Source: Methylocystis sp. IM3
GTDB taxonomy: Bacteria > Pseudomonadota > Alphaproteobacteria > Rhizobiales > Beijerinckiaceae
Assembly (NCBI RefSeq): GCF_038070105.1
Contig: NZ_JBBPBZ010000002.1
Coordinates: 1,170,501-1,234,500, forward strand
Reading direction: 5' to 3'
DNA length: 64,000 bases
In this document: positions 20,185 through 29,702 of the stretch, in pieces
How positions within the stretch are numbered: the first letter of the stretch is position 1
How the letters are laid out: every line of letters starts with the position of its first letter
Made by a program: the position numbers and the translations under genes
Notes under the pieces: model-generated
Databases searched by the model: none
Told to the model about the DNA's origin: nothing
What the model saw: only the letters and a program-made list of their open reading frames with translations

Positions 20185-20686
20185 GACCCTTGAACACGTT
20201 TCTGTTTCTGCTCCATGTCCATTTTGTCATGATATTCGAATAAAACATTCCAGCAAGCCTTTATGCGGTCGAATGGAAAGCTGATGGAGCGTCGACGCAG
20301 TCAAGATATTAAACTCCATGGCAATCTCGTGTTTTCATGCTTCATCTCTTCTTTGATGTTTGGTCCGGCGCGGTTTTCCCAAAGCGCCTCTCGGCAGCGC
20401 GGCGTCCGATAGGCATTGCGTTCGGATGACAAAGCCGTTCAGAGCCGTCGCCGCGGTCCCGTACCACCAGCGCGGCGCGAGAACTCCGAGTTCTCGACCA
20501 GGGCTGGCCCTCCGAAAAACCGATCATCCATGATCGCGCGAAATCGAGCGCGTTGAAGATTGGCATTTTACCTTTTAAGGTTGATTGGCGGTTGTTGATC
20601 AAAATGGCCACCCCGCGTCTTGCTTTACCGCAGGAAAGCGCCGACTTCTTTGAACTGTGTAAACATTGTATCAAGGGAGGAATGGA
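20185..20686. other. 502-bp intergenic region with a perfect palindrome and a possible transposase remnant
   Basis: No intact gene is visible between the divergent kinase and the SH3b gene. A 19-bp perfect inverted repeat, CGAGAACT-CCG-AGTTCTCG, lies at 20478-20496. On the minus strand around 20346-20520, one frame reads ALVENSEFS and another stretch reads YRTPRCREAL...AGPNI. These loosely recall the end of IS5-family transposases (ALV-DxGYD, REAL, NI), with a stop between them. This could be a decayed insertion sequence; the support is weak. Near 20673-20681 a strong AAGGGAGGA precedes the SH3b gene. Confidence 0.35.
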
Positions 20687-21172
20687 ATGAGAAAATCGAG
20701 CTTATGGGCGGCATGTGCAGCATTCGCCGTTGTCCTGTCCGGCTCCTCGGCGATCGCCGATACGCTTGCAAGCATTGCGACGATCCACAAGGGTCCGGGC
20801 AATTCCTACCCGGTTCTCGGGCGCATCCCTGTTGGCGGCGAGGTCGACGTCGTCAATTGTAATGCTGGCTGGAAAGCCAATTGGTGTCATGTGAAATATC
20901 AGGGCATCGACGGTTTTGTTAACGCGAACACGCTTGCCCCCTCAGGCAATGACGTGATTGTCGCCCCTATTGTCACGAACAACGCCGCCTATATGCGCAG
21001 CGGGCCGGGACAGAGCTACTCTGTGGTTGGCGTTCTGACGCCGAACAGCCAGGTTGATGTGAAGAAATGCACGACCACCTGGCTCCAGGGCTGGTGCAAG
21101 GTCGATTTCGACGGCCTTGAAGGCTGGGTGCATGGCTCGCTGCTGCAACGCCAGGGCGCTCTGATGAATTGA
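20687..21172 (+). CDS. secreted protein with two bacterial SH3 (SH3b) domains
   Basis: This 161-residue protein has a signal peptide ending SSAIAD (about residue 25). Two tandem SH3b repeats follow, each with a GPGxSYxVxG core (GPGNSYPVLGRIP; GPGQSYSVVGVLT) and a W-x-x-N/G-WC-x-V strand (WKANWCHVKY; WLQGWCKVDF). The repeats align along their length, so the protein is an internal duplication. SH3b domains usually bind peptidoglycan or periplasmic partners; no catalytic domain is attached. The ATG at 20687 sits 5 bases after AAGGGAGGA; another ATG at 20682 is out of frame. A strong terminator follows at 21203-21237, so it is probably a one-gene unit. Confidence 0.88.
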   Translation: MRKSSLWAACAAFAVVLSGSSAIADTLASIATIHKGPGNSYPVLGRIPVGGEVDVVNCNAGWKANWCHVKYQGIDGFVNANTLAPSGNDVIVAPIVTNNAAYMRSGPGQSYSVVGVLTPNSQVDVKKCTTTWLQGWCKVDFDGLEGWVHGSLLQRQGALMN

Positions 21173-21202
21173 TGAACGCCAGTTAATCGTTTGTGGTAGG
21201 TC

Positions 21203-21237
21203 GACCCGCGCCAAGCCTGGCGCGGGTCTGAATTTTT
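21203..21237 (+). terminator. Rho-independent terminator after the SH3b gene
   Basis: GACCCGCGCCA and TGGCGCGGGTC form an 11-bp perfect stem around the loop AGCC, followed by TGAATTTTTG. It lies 30 bp after the stop at 21172 and just past the 3' end of the convergent hypE. Confidence 0.87.
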
Positions 21238-21241
21238 GTGA

Positions 21242-22291
21242 TTAGCAAATCCGCGGCAATTGCTCACCCGCGAGCCAGTCCACGATGCGGGAGCCGCCGA
21301 AGGACGAGGTCATCTGGACGAAGCGCCGGTCATCCTCCACGGCGGCGCCGATGATGGCGGCGCTGCGGCCGAGCGGATGGGCGCGCATCGCCCCGAGCAG
21401 CGTCTCGGCGGCGTCGGCGGAGACGACCGCGACGAGCTTGCCTTCATTGGCGACATTGAGCGGATCGAGCCCGAGCAGGTGACAGGCGGCCGCGACCTCC
21501 GGCCGCACCGGAATGGCGGCTTCTTCGATGCGGAACCCGACGCCCGATTGCTGGGCGATTTCATTGAGGGTCGCAGCGAGACCCCCACGAGTCGGATCGC
21601 GCATGAGGCGAAGCGACGAACCCGCGGCGGCGACCATCGTCGCGACGAGGCCGTGCAATGCCGCGGAATCCGACAGGATATCGCAATCGAACTCGAGATT
21701 TTCGCGCTTCGACATGATGGCGACGCCGTGGTCGCCGATCGAGCCCGAGAGCAAAAGGACATCGCCCGGTCGCGCCTTGTCGCCGGAGAGTTCGAGCCCT
21801 TCCGGCACGAGCCCCACGGCGGCCGTGGTAATGAACACGCCGTCGGCCTTGCCGCGCTCCACGACCTTGGTGTCGCCTGTAATGACCGGCACGCCGGCGT
21901 CGCGCGAGGCGGCGCCCATGCTTTGCGCAATGCGCGCGAGATCGGCGAGCGCAAACCCCTCCTCGATGATAAAACTTGCGGAGAGATAGAGCGGCCGCGC
22001 GCCGCACATGGCGACATCGTTGATCGCGCCGTGAACGGCGAGCGAGCCAATGTCGCCGCCGGGGAAGAACAAGGGCGAGACCACAAAGGCGTCCGTCGTC
22101 ATCGCCATGCGGCCCCTGGGCGTCTCGAAGATGGATTGATCGTCGCCCTGCCTGAGCCAGTCGTTATCGAAAGCGGCATGGAATATTTCGGCGATCAGCT
22201 GGCCCATGGCCCGGCCGCCGGCACCATGCGAAAGATCGACGCGGCCGTTCCGCAGATCCAGTCTGCGGCGCCAGGCCTTCTCCCGCGTCAC
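21242..22291 (-). CDS. hypE: hydrogenase maturation protein HypE
   Basis: HypE accepts a carbamoyl group from HypF on its C-terminal cysteine and dehydrates it with ATP to a thiocyanate. The cyanide is passed to iron in the HypCD complex. The protein ends in PRIC, the invariant acceptor-cysteine tail. An AIR-synthase-type ATP-binding fold is evident (LSHGAGGRAMGQL, GDDQSIFETPRGRMAMTTD, SGDKARPGDVLLLSGSIGDHG, RDPTRGGLAATLNEI). The GTG at 22291 overlaps the hypD stop as GTGA, giving 349 residues; a longer in-frame extension into hypD is rejected. It is the last gene of the hypABFCDE operon. Confidence 0.96.
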   Translation of the reverse strand: MTREKAWRRRLDLRNGRVDLSHGAGGRAMGQLIAEIFHAAFDNDWLRQGDDQSIFETPRGRMAMTTDAFVVSPLFFPGGDIGSLAVHGAINDVAMCGARPLYLSASFIIEEGFALADLARIAQSMGAASRDAGVPVITGDTKVVERGKADGVFITTAAVGLVPEGLELSGDKARPGDVLLLSGSIGDHGVAIMSKRENLEFDCDILSDSAALHGLVATMVAAAGSSLRLMRDPTRGGLAATLNEIAQQSGVGFRIEEAAIPVRPEVAAACHLLGLDPLNVANEGKLVAVVSADAAETLLGAMRAHPLGRSAAIIGAAVEDDRRFVQMTSSFGGSRIVDWLAGEQLPRIC

Positions 22292-23433
22292 GAGGCCATC
22301 CTCTCGGCGGCCGTCGTCGTGGGCTGCTCCCGGAAGCGCCGATAGGTCCACTGCGCGGCGCAGGCGCCTTCAGAGGACACCATGCAGGAGCCGATCGGCG
22401 TCTCCGGCGTGCACACAGTGCCGAACAGCTTGCAATCCTGCGGACGTTTCGCGCCGCGCAGGATCGCCCCGCACGCGCAGGCGGGATTGTCGCGCGCGGT
22501 CGGCGTCCTTATTCCGAACCGGCGCTCGGCGTCATAAAAGGCGTAGGCGTCCCGCAGCCGCAGCGCGCTCGCTTCGACCATCCCGAGGCCCCGCCATTCG
22601 AAGCTCTCGCGCAATTCGAAAATATCGCGCATCTCGCCCTGAGCTTTCAGGTTTCCTTCGATGGAAACCGCGCGGCAGTACTGATTTTCGACCTCGCGGC
22701 GGCCGTCGTTGACTTGTTGCGTCAGCATGATGATGGCCTGCATGACGTCGAGCGGCTCGAACCCCGCGATGACGACGGGCTTGCCGAATTCCTCCGCGAC
22801 GAAGCCATAGGGCCTGACGCCGATAACGGCGGAGACGTGCGAGGGTCCCACGAATCCGTCGAGATCGGGTCCCGCGCCGCCGCTTTTCAGAATGGCCCGC
22901 ATGGCGGCGGGGGTCAGCACGTGATTGCAGAAGATGGAGAAGTTGCGAAGCTTCCTTCTCGCGGCGAGACGGATGGCGAGGGCGGTCGGCGGCGTCGTCG
23001 TCTCGAAACCGATGGCGAAGAACGCCACCTCCCGCCCTGGCTCCGTCTCGGCGATGCGTATGGCGTCGAGCGTGGAATAGACCATCCTGATGTCGGCGCC
23101 CGCCGCCTTGGCCTTCATGAGGCTGTCGCCTCCCGTCGCCGGCACGCGCATGAGGTCGGCGTAAGTGCACAGCGTCATCGCAGGATCACGGGCGAGAGCG
23201 ATCGCCGCATCGATGCGTCCAACGGGCAGAACGCAGACCGGACAACCGGGGCCATGAATCATGCGCACATTGGCGGGCAAGAGATCTTCGAGGCCGTAGC
23301 GGGAAATCGCATGCGTATGGCCGCCGCAGAACTCCATGAACCGATAGTCGCGATCCGGCCGGGCGATCTCCGCGAGGCGCCGCGCAAGGCCGCGCGCGAG
23401 CGCGCCGTCGCGAAATTCGTCCACATATTTCAT
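22288..23433 (-). CDS. hypD: hydrogenase maturation protein HypD
   Basis: HypD is an iron-sulfur protein. With HypC it forms the scaffold on which the Fe(CN)2CO group of [NiFe]-hydrogenase is assembled. The 381-residue protein shows the conserved cysteine motifs [13 protein letters not shown] (Cys36) and [10 protein letters not shown] (Cys64, Cys67). The C-terminal cysteine cluster for [4Fe-4S] binding is also present ([30 protein letters not shown]). The start [10 protein letters not shown] at 23433 overlaps the hypC stop as ATGA, which fixes it and implies translational coupling. It is followed by hypE with a GTGA overlap. Confidence 0.97.
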   Translation of the reverse strand: MKYVDEFRDGALARGLARRLAEIARPDRDYRFMEFCGGHTHAISRYGLEDLLPANVRMIHGPGCPVCVLPVGRIDAAIALARDPAMTLCTYADLMRVPATGGDSLMKAKAAGADIRMVYSTLDAIRIAETEPGREVAFFAIGFETTTPPTALAIRLAARRKLRNFSIFCNHVLTPAAMRAILKSGGAGPDLDGFVGPSHVSAVIGVRPYGFVAEEFGKPVVIAGFEPLDVMQAIIMLTQQVNDGRREVENQYCRAVSIEGNLKAQGEMRDIFELRESFEWRGLGMVEASALRLRDAYAFYDAERRFGIRTPTARDNPACACGAILRGAKRPQDCKLFGTVCTPETPIGSCMVSSEGACAAQWTYRRFREQPTTTAAERMAS

Positions 23434-23654
23434 TGCGCCGATCCTGCGATTTCCCTGATCATGGCCAGGGTGCGCTCGGCTTCCGTCGCGTCCACTTTCG
23501 AGAGCGCAAAGCCAACGTGCAGGATCACATAGTCGCCGACGCTGAGACCATCGAGAAGCGCGACGGAGATGGTCTTGGAGACGCCGTCGAGCGACACCTT
23601 CGCCATATCGTCGGGAAGAAGCTCCGTGACGCGCACGGGGATCGCTAGACACAT
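23430..23654 (-). CDS. hypC: hydrogenase maturation chaperone HypC
   Basis: This 74-residue member of the HypC/HupF family carries the iron ligand group with HypD and then docks on the hydrogenase large-subunit precursor. The N-terminus MCLAIPVRV has the essential Cys2. The middle block [16 protein letters not shown] is the family signature. The ATG at 23654 lies inside the last 10 bases of hypF. The stop overlaps the hypD start as ATGA. Its length is typical. Only one HypC paralogue is visible here. Confidence 0.96.
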   Translation of the reverse strand: MCLAIPVRVTELLPDDMAKVSLDGVSKTISVALLDGLSVGDYVILHVGFALSKVDATEAERTLAMIREIAGSAQ

Positions 23655-25936
23655 GCCGCGCTCTCTTTCTGTTTCATGCTCTGCAAGGCTGCCCGCGCGA
23701 TCGCCGCTTGCCCGAGCGACAGGCCGCCGTCGTTGCACGGCGCCTTGCGCGCAAGCATCGGCGAGAGCCCGCGCGCGCGCAGCGCGTCGCTCAGGCCTTC
23801 GGCCAGGATCAGATTCATCATGCAGCCTCCGCCGAGCGCCACCCGCGTCAGGCCGCGCGTCCGCGCCTGCGCCTCGATCCAGGCGGCGCAGCCATCTATG
23901 ACCGCGCCGTGAAAATATTCCGACGCTTCGCGCCGATCGAGCCCGCCTTGCGCGATTTCGGACAGGACGGGCGAGAAATCGAGAACGCCGTTTTCGAGCA
24001 AGAAGCCCCTTTCCGGCTTTCGGGGCGCGCGCGCCAGCGCCTCGAACGCCATGGCGGCCTGTCCTTCGTAGCCCTGTTCGAGGCAAATTCCGGCGAGCGC
24101 CGCGGCGGCGTCGAACAGCCGTCCCATGCTGGTCGTCGTCGGCGTCGCGCTGCGCCGCAGCCGATCCGCGAGCCTCGCGACGCGCGGCTCTCGCGGAAAA
24201 AGCTTGTCGGCAAGGTCAAGGCGCCCGATCGCCGCGAGCGCGGCGACGCCCATGCGCCAGGGTTCGCGCGCCGCGCGATCGCCGCCGGGCAGGGGAAGGG
24301 GCGCAAGATGGCCGAGGCGGGTCCAGCGCGCGCCCTCGAGCAACATGAGTTCGCCGCCCCAGGCGCCGCCGTCGTCGCCCATCCCATAGCCGTCGAGCGC
24401 GACGCCGAGAACGGGCGTCCCGATCCCGTGCTCCGCGGCGATGGCCCCGACATGGGCGGCGTGATGCTGCACGCGCAGCAAGGGCGGACCCATGTCCTCG
24501 GCCAGGCGGGTCGAGAAGAAGTCCGGATGGAGATCACAAGCGACGGACTCCGGCGCAACATCCAAAATCGAGACCAGATGGCGAAGGCATTCTTCGAAAA
24601 AGCGGGCGCTTTCGACGTCGTCCAGGTCGCCGATGTGCTGGGAGACGAAGGCTTCGCGTCCACGCGTGACAGTTATCGTCGTTTTGAGACCCCCGCCGAG
24701 CGCGACGACGCAGGGACCGTCCGTACCGAGATCGACCGGATCGGGAACGAAACCGCGCGCGCGGCGCAGAAAGGTCGGCGCGCCGTCGACCACGCGCATG
24801 ACGGAATCGTCCGCGCGCGCGACGATGGCGCGGTCGTGGCCGACGATGAGATCGGCGACGCCGGCAAGCCGACGCCGGGCGTCGTCGTCGTCCGTCACGA
24901 GCGGTTCGCCGCCGGGGTTTGCGCTCGTCGCCACCAGCGCGAATTCATGCGCCGCCGTGCGCCACTCCGTCGAGGACGGGGAGCCCGCGGCGGCGTGAAA
25001 GAGAAGATGGTGCAGCGGCGCATAGGGCAGCATGACGCCGATGCGCCGCAATCCGGGCGCCACTGAGGGGGCGAGCGCGCCTGGAGACTCGATCAGCACG
25101 ATCGGAGCGGCGGAATGCGCGAGCAGCGCGCGCTCCGCGGATGAGGGCGCGGCGAAAATCTCGACGGAGGCGAGATTGGCGGCCATGACGGCGAAGGGCT
25201 TGGCGTCGCGTTGCTTTCGCCGGCGCAGCGACGCGACGGCGTCCTCGTTGCGCGCGTCGCACATCAGATGATAGCCGCCGATCCCTTTCAGCGCCACAAT
25301 GGCCCCCTGCCGTAGGGCGGCGACGATCGTTTCGACATCGTGATCGAGCCGCGGGCCGCAGCGCGGACAGGCGATGGCCTCGGCATGGAAGCGGCGGCTG
25401 CCGGGGTCGCCATAATCCGCCTCGCAGGCGGGACACGGGGGAAAGGCGGCCATCGAGGTCCGCGTCCGATCATAGGGCAGGGCGGACGTGATCGTGAAGC
25501 GCGGCCCGCACTGGGTGCATGTCACGAAGGGATAGAGGTGGAACCTGCCCGAGGCGTCGAAGAGATCGTCGAGACAGGCGGGGCATGTCGCGGCGTCGGC
25601 GACCATGCGCGTCGTCGTCTTGCCGCCGACGCTCTCGACGATTTTGAAAGTCTCGGCGTCGCCGCGCGTCTCCAGTCGCTCCACCTGGATGGCGTCGATT
25701 GTCGCGAGGGGCGGCGCTTCATCGCGCAAGGCGGCGAGAAAGGCGTCGCAGCGCGCGCCTTCAATCTCCATGAGCACGCCGTCGGCGTCGTTTCGCACGA
25801 AGCCGGACAGTCCGTAGCGCATGGCGATCTGCCGAGCGAAAGGCCGAAAGCCCACGCCCTGCACGGCCCCGCGCACGCGCAGGCGCAGCCGATCCGAAGA
25901 GTCGCGCAACGCCTCCCGAGGCTCCACGCGCGCCAT
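23645..25936 (-). CDS. hypF: carbamoyltransferase HypF
   Basis: HypF makes carbamoyl-adenylate from carbamoyl phosphate and ATP and transfers the carbamoyl group to HypE. The 763-residue protein has all expected modules in order. An acylphosphatase domain spans 15-105 ([16 protein letters not shown]). A zinc-finger pair with [26 protein letters not shown] and CPRCGP spans about 118-200. A YrdC-like domain follows ([25 protein letters not shown]). The C-terminal Kae1/HypF domain carries [16 protein letters not shown] and GGCMMNLIL. It starts 3 bp after the hypB stop and overlaps hypC by 10 bp at its end. Nothing is truncated. Confidence 0.97.
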   Translation of the reverse strand: MARVEPREALRDSSDRLRLRVRGAVQGVGFRPFARQIAMRYGLSGFVRNDADGVLMEIEGARCDAFLAALRDEAPPLATIDAIQVERLETRGDAETFKIVESVGGKTTTRMVADAATCPACLDDLFDASGRFHLYPFVTCTQCGPRFTITSALPYDRTRTSMAAFPPCPACEADYGDPGSRRFHAEAIACPRCGPRLDHDVETIVAALRQGAIVALKGIGGYHLMCDARNEDAVASLRRRKQRDAKPFAVMAANLASVEIFAAPSSAERALLAHSAAPIVLIESPGALAPSVAPGLRRIGVMLPYAPLHHLLFHAAAGSPSSTEWRTAAHEFALVATSANPGGEPLVTDDDDARRRLAGVADLIVGHDRAIVARADDSVMRVVDGAPTFLRRARGFVPDPVDLGTDGPCVVALGGGLKTTITVTRGREAFVSQHIGDLDDVESARFFEECLRHLVSILDVAPESVACDLHPDFFSTRLAEDMGPPLLRVQHHAAHVGAIAAEHGIGTPVLGVALDGYGMGDDGGAWGGELMLLEGARWTRLGHLAPLPLPGGDRAAREPWRMGVAALAAIGRLDLADKLFPREPRVARLADRLRRSATPTTTSMGRLFDAAAALAGICLEQGYEGQAAMAFEALARAPRKPERGFLLENGVLDFSPVLSEIAQGGLDRREASEYFHGAVIDGCAAWIEAQARTRGLTRVALGGGCMMNLILAEGLSDALRARGLSPMLARKAPCNDGGLSLGQAAIARAALQSMKQKESAACV

Positions 25937-25939
25937 GCG

Positions 25940-26851
25940 TCAGCCCGCTCCGGCGGCCGCCCGCACGATGCGCGCCTCGATCCAGGCGTAAAGCGCAGCC
26001 AGGCCCTCGCCGGTCGTGGCCGAGACGACGAGCGTCTGTAGCCGTGGATTGACCCTCAGCGCATTGGCGAGGCACGCGCCGACATCGAAGGAGAGATGCG
26101 GCAGGAGGTCGGACTTGTTCAGCAGCATGAGATCGGCGGCGGCGAACATGTCGGGATATTTGAGCGGCTTTTCTTCCCCCTCCGTCACCGAAAGCACGAC
26201 GATCTTGTGCGCCTCGCCGAGGTCGAAGGCCGCGGGGCAGACGAGATTGCCGACGTTTTCGATGAACAAAACGCCATTCTCGGGCAGCGTGAGACGGTCC
26301 AGCGCGTGGCCGACCATATGGGCGTCGAGGTGGCAGCCCTTTCCCGTGTTGATCTGGATCGCCGGCGCGCCGGTCGCCCGGATGCGCTCGGCGTCGTTCG
26401 AGGTCTGCTGGTCGCCCTCGATGACCGCGACGGGATGCTTACGTTGCAAATCGCCAATCGCGCGCACGAGCAGGCTCGTCTTGCCCGAGCCGGGGCTCGA
26501 AACGAGATTGAGGGCGAGCACGCCCCTTGCGGCGAGACGGCTGCGGTTTTCACGCGCAAGCGCGTCGTTCTTGGACAGAATGTCGCGCTCGATGCGGATG
26601 ATGCGGTCCTGGCTCAATCCCGGCGCATGGACCCCGGCGATCCCCGCGCCGAAGTCAAGCAATTCGCCCTGCGCGTGGTCGTGCGCGAGGGCGCCATGCG
26701 CATGGTCGTGATGGTGGTCGTGACGATGGCTGTCGTCATGATGATGGCGAGGATGTGCGTCGCCGCGCCCCGCGAGCGCCGGCCCCTCTTTGTCAGCTTG
26801 TCCTTCCACCGCGTCGATCGAGGCCGTTCCGCAGCCGCACACAGCGCACAT
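25940..26851 (-). CDS. hypB: hydrogenase nickel-insertion GTPase HypB with His-rich nickel store
   Basis: HypB is the GTPase that, with HypA, delivers nickel to the hydrogenase large subunit. Residues 1-8, MCAVCGCG, are the high-affinity nickel-binding CxxCGC motif. Residues 33-59 form a His/Asp-rich tract with about 14 histidines, a metal-storage region seen in rhizobial HypB. The G domain shows the P-loop at 119-126 (SPGSGKTS), the dimer metal site at Cys173-His174 (GKGCHLDAH), Cys205 in NVGNLVCPA, and NKSD at 245-248. The ATG at 26851 shares a base with the hypA stop (TGATG). The length of 303 residues is normal for a His-rich type. Confidence 0.97.
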   Translation of the reverse strand: MCAVCGCGTASIDAVEGQADKEGPALAGRGDAHPRHHHDDSHRHDHHHDHAHGALAHDHAQGELLDFGAGIAGVHAPGLSQDRIIRIERDILSKNDALARENRSRLAARGVLALNLVSSPGSGKTSLLVRAIGDLQRKHPVAVIEGDQQTSNDAERIRATGAPAIQINTGKGCHLDAHMVGHALDRLTLPENGVLFIENVGNLVCPAAFDLGEAHKIVVLSVTEGEEKPLKYPDMFAAADLMLLNKSDLLPHLSFDVGACLANALRVNPRLQTLVVSATTGEGLAALYAWIEARIVRAAAGAG

Positions 26852-27192
26852 CAGTCGACCTCCAGCTCCTCGATGCGCAGCTCGTCGCCCGACGTCATCT
26901 GCACATGCCGCCCGCCGCAGCCCGGACAGGGTCCAAACCGTTCCGTCAGCGGGACGCTTTTCCCGCAATCGAGACACCAACCTTCGCCCGGCGCGCGGAT
27001 GATGTCCAGCTTCGCGCCTTCCGCAATCGAGCCGCGGGAGACGGCGTCGAAGCAAAAACTCAGCGCTTCCGGCTCCACATGGGCCAAGGCGCCGACCCTC
27101 AGTCTTACGACGCGAACCCGGCTGAAGCCCTGCTTGCGCGCCTCGTCTTCCAGGATGTCGACAATGTGTTCGGTCAGAGCCAATTCATGCAT
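26851..27192 (-). CDS. hypA: hydrogenase nickel metallochaperone HypA
   Basis: This 113-residue metallochaperone works with HypB to load nickel. The N-terminal [11 protein letters not shown] supplies the Met1-His2-Glu3 nickel site. Two Cys-x2-Cys pairs (CLDCG and CPGCGG) form the structural zinc site. The start at 27192 is fixed by the MHE motif, which must be N-terminal; the in-frame upstream extension is rejected. It is the first gene of the hypABFCDE operon. Its upstream neighbour on the same strand is an unrelated MFS gene 50 bp away, so the operon may share that transcript or have a promoter within a short space. Confidence 0.96.
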   Translation of the reverse strand: MHELALTEHIVDILEDEARKQGFSRVRVVRLRVGALAHVEPEALSFCFDAVSRGSIAEGAKLDIIRAPGEGWCLDCGKSVPLTERFGPCPGCGGRHVQMTSGDELRIEELEVD

Positions 27193-27241
27193 TGGCGCGC
27201 TCTTGAAAGTGGCGGTCGAGCCGCGGTTCCATCGCGGTTGT

Positions 27242-28513
27242 TCAGATACGCGGACTCTTCTTCGTCTCTGGCATCGTTGCGTAAACGACGAGCGACACGA
27301 AAATTGCAGCGCTCGCATACCAGTAGAACCAGCTTTCATGACCTCGCGATTTCAGCCAAAGCGCCACATATTCGGCCGAACCGCCGAAGAGCGAGACGGT
27401 CGCGGCATAGGGCAGGGCGACGCCCGTGACGCGGATGGCGGCGGGAAATAGTTCGGCTTTCACCACGGCGTTTATCGAAGTGTACAGCCCGACGATCAGC
27501 CAGGCCAGGCAAACGAGCGCGAAAGCCGTCCAGGCGTCGCGGGTCTTTTCGATCGCCATGAGCAGGGGCGTGGTGAAGAGCGTTCCCAACACGCCGAAGG
27601 CGACAAGCATGGGCCTGCGCCCGATGCGATCCGACAGCGCGCCATAAAGCGGTTGCAGAAGAAGCGCGAAGAGAAGCGAGCCCGCTGAAATCCAGGTCGT
27701 CTCGGCAGCGGAGAGGCCCGCCGAAAGCTTCAGGAATTTCTGCATGTAGGTCGTATAGACATAGAAGGCGACGGTGCCGCCGAGCGTCAGGCCGACGACC
27801 GTCGCGGTCTCGCGCTTGTGGGCCAGCAGCCCCTCGAGCGAACCCTTGCGGGATTTTTGATCCAGAGCCTCGTAGGCGGGCGTCTCGGCAAGGTCGCGGC
27901 GCATTCGCAGGATCACGACCGCGAGCAGAGCGCCTATGACGAAAGGAATGCGCCAGCCCCATTCGCGGAGCGCCTGCTCGTCGAGGAATATATTCTGGAT
28001 CAAAAGCAGCACGACGAGCGCGAGAAGCTGTCCCGCGATCATTGTCACATATTGAAAGCTCGAATAGAAACCGCGGTGAGAGCCCGGCGCGGTTTCGGCA
28101 AGATAAGCAGCGCTCGACCCATATTCTCCGCCGAGGCTGACGCCCTGAAGGAGTCTTGCGAAGAGGAGCAGCGCCGGCGCTCCGGCGCCGATGGCCGCGT
28201 ATGTCGGCGCTAGCGCAATGATGAGCGAGCCGGCGCACATCAGCAGCACGGAAAGCATCAGCGCCTGTCGCCGTCCGCGACCGTCGCCGATGCGGCCGAA
28301 GACAAGGGCGCCAATCGGGCGCATGAAAAATCCAAGGGCAAAAACCCCCGATGCCGAGAGCATCTGCGCCAGGGGATCGTCGCCGGGAAAGAAAGCATCG
28401 GCAAAATAGAGCGAAAAGGCCGAATAGACGTAAAAGTCGTACCATTCGACCAGATTGCCGGCGGAGCCGACGACAATCGCTTTCATCCTTTGGCTTTTTG
28501 CGGCTAACGCCAT
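27242..28513 (-). CDS. MFS transporter, metabolite:H+ symporter family (KgtP-like)
   Basis: This 423-residue permease has 12 predicted membrane helices. The start GNLVEWYDFYVYS in helix 1 and MRPIGALVFGRIGDGRGRR between helices 2 and 3 are signatures of the metabolite:H+ symporter (MHS) group. LLQGVSLGGEYG and the loop YGALSDRIGRRP are also present. Members transport alpha-ketoglutarate, citrate, proline/betaine or shikimate; the best family resemblance is to KgtP-type dicarboxylate permeases, which is tentative. The ATG at 28513 is chosen over a longer in-frame start at 28579 because homologues begin shortly before the first helix. It precedes the hyp operon on the same strand; a functional link is not evident. 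Confidence 0.88.
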   Translation of the reverse strand: MALAAKSQRMKAIVVGSAGNLVEWYDFYVYSAFSLYFADAFFPGDDPLAQMLSASGVFALGFFMRPIGALVFGRIGDGRGRRQALMLSVLLMCAGSLIIALAPTYAAIGAGAPALLLFARLLQGVSLGGEYGSSAAYLAETAPGSHRGFYSSFQYVTMIAGQLLALVVLLLIQNIFLDEQALREWGWRIPFVIGALLAVVILRMRRDLAETPAYEALDQKSRKGSLEGLLAHKRETATVVGLTLGGTVAFYVYTTYMQKFLKLSAGLSAAETTWISAGSLLFALLLQPLYGALSDRIGRRPMLVAFGVLGTLFTTPLLMAIEKTRDAWTAFALVCLAWLIVGLYTSINAVVKAELFPAAIRVTGVALPYAATVSLFGGSAEYVALWLKSRGHESWFYWYASAAIFVSLVVYATMPETKKSPRI

Positions 28514-28692
28514 GATGCGCCATCCAGATTCAGGCTTCCGCCAACGATGCGGCGCTCGATTGTTATAGTTGATCCACAAACTAGAGATGCCCGAGACGCC
28601 GCGACTATTTTGTCTATTTCGACGAATGACGCAAAATGCTAAGGTTAATATTGCCTCTCCCGGTAAAAACGACGCGAAGAGGATCTTCGTGA

Positions 28693-28881
28693 ATGATATT
28701 AAATATTTCGCTCCTGGTCTTCGCGGTGGTGGTGTCCTTGCTCTTGCTGCAGGCGGAACTTATGCGCCTGCGCCGCATGGGCAATATACGACAAGCGCTC
28801 GTTAATTTGAGCATCTCGACTCTTGCCTGTTTCCTGGGGTTCAGGGCTGTCTTGTCTATTCTCGATAGGCTTGCGCGTTAG
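28693..28881 (+). CDS. small hydrophobic protein (62 aa, two membrane helices)
   Basis: The protein has a first hydrophobic helix at residues 4-22 (ISLLVFAVVVSLLLLQAEL), a basic loop (RLRRMGN), and a second helix at about 36-56. GAAGAGG lies upstream at a long spacing. No family is recognised. The alternation of hydrophobic helix, positive loop and hydrophobic helix supports a real membrane protein, but with only 62 residues and no neighbours on its strand this remains a candidate. Confidence 0.5.
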   Translation: MILNISLLVFAVVVSLLLLQAELMRLRRMGNIRQALVNLSISTLACFLGFRAVLSILDRLAR

Positions 28882-28935
28882 GAACGGATTGCGGGGCAGG
28901 CGCGCGTTTCCTGAGACGCCGACTTGATCATCTGT

Positions 28936-29691
28936 TCAAACAAACTGGCTGGAGATGTTCACCATCAGCGCCAGTATGGTGGTATTGAAGAAGAACGACA
29001 CCACGCCATGCACCAGCGCGACGGCGCGCATAGTACGTGAACAGATCTCGACGTCGGCCGTCTGGCAGGCGACCCCGACCACGTAAGAGAAATAGAGGAA
29101 GTCAATGTATTGGGGCGTCTGCGTATTGGGAAAATGCAGACCGCCGCGCGCCGCCGCCGCCATATGCGGCGCAATCGCCTCCTCGCTGTAATATTCGTGC
29201 GCGTAATGGAAGGCGAAGATCAGATGCATGAAGGCCCATGAGCCGAAAACCGTCATGATCGCCAATGTGACATGCGCTCCCTTCTCATCGGAGAACAGGT
29301 TCTTCGATTGCCCGAGTTCGGCGATGATCGCGCCGATGGCCACGCAGGTCGCCGTGCCGGTGAGAAGGAGAACTGCGGTGCGCCCTTCATCCGACAGGAT
29401 CGCACGCCGGCGGATCGACTCGTGGGTCGAACGCATGATCATGCGCGCGGCTGCGAACAGATAGAAGAGGATCGCGGCGTCCCAGCCGATGAGTCCGCGG
29501 GTGACCGCGCTGAGCTCCATGGGCGCCCATTCGAGCGCCAGTGCGGACCGGTCGACCGTGGCGGGCAGCGCCCAGCCGATCGCGACGCCGGCGACGCCGC
29601 AGAGCGCCAGACGGTAATGGGCGCGGAGGATACGCCATGGCGCAAGGAGCGGGGACCGGCCTTTTGCGTCTTCGTCGGGCGCCCTCGACAT
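28936..29691 (-). CDS. DUF1345 integral membrane protein
   Basis: This 251-residue protein has six hydrophobic helices. The C-terminal half carries the DUF1345 signature: YIDFLYFSYVVGVACQTADV, then VALVHGVVSFFFNTTILAL. An acidic/aromatic segment, FHYAHEYYS, precedes it. The family is of unknown function. It is encoded 11 bp after the stop of ispA on the same strand and probably shares its transcript. No link to isoprenoid synthesis is known. Confidence 0.9.
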   Translation of the reverse strand: MSRAPDEDAKGRSPLLAPWRILRAHYRLALCGVAGVAIGWALPATVDRSALALEWAPMELSAVTRGLIGWDAAILFYLFAAARMIMRSTHESIRRRAILSDEGRTAVLLLTGTATCVAIGAIIAELGQSKNLFSDEKGAHVTLAIMTVFGSWAFMHLIFAFHYAHEYYSEEAIAPHMAAAARGGLHFPNTQTPQYIDFLYFSYVVGVACQTADVEICSRTMRAVALVHGVVSFFFNTTILALMVNISSQFV

Positions 29692-29702
29692 CGGCGGCCG
29701 CT

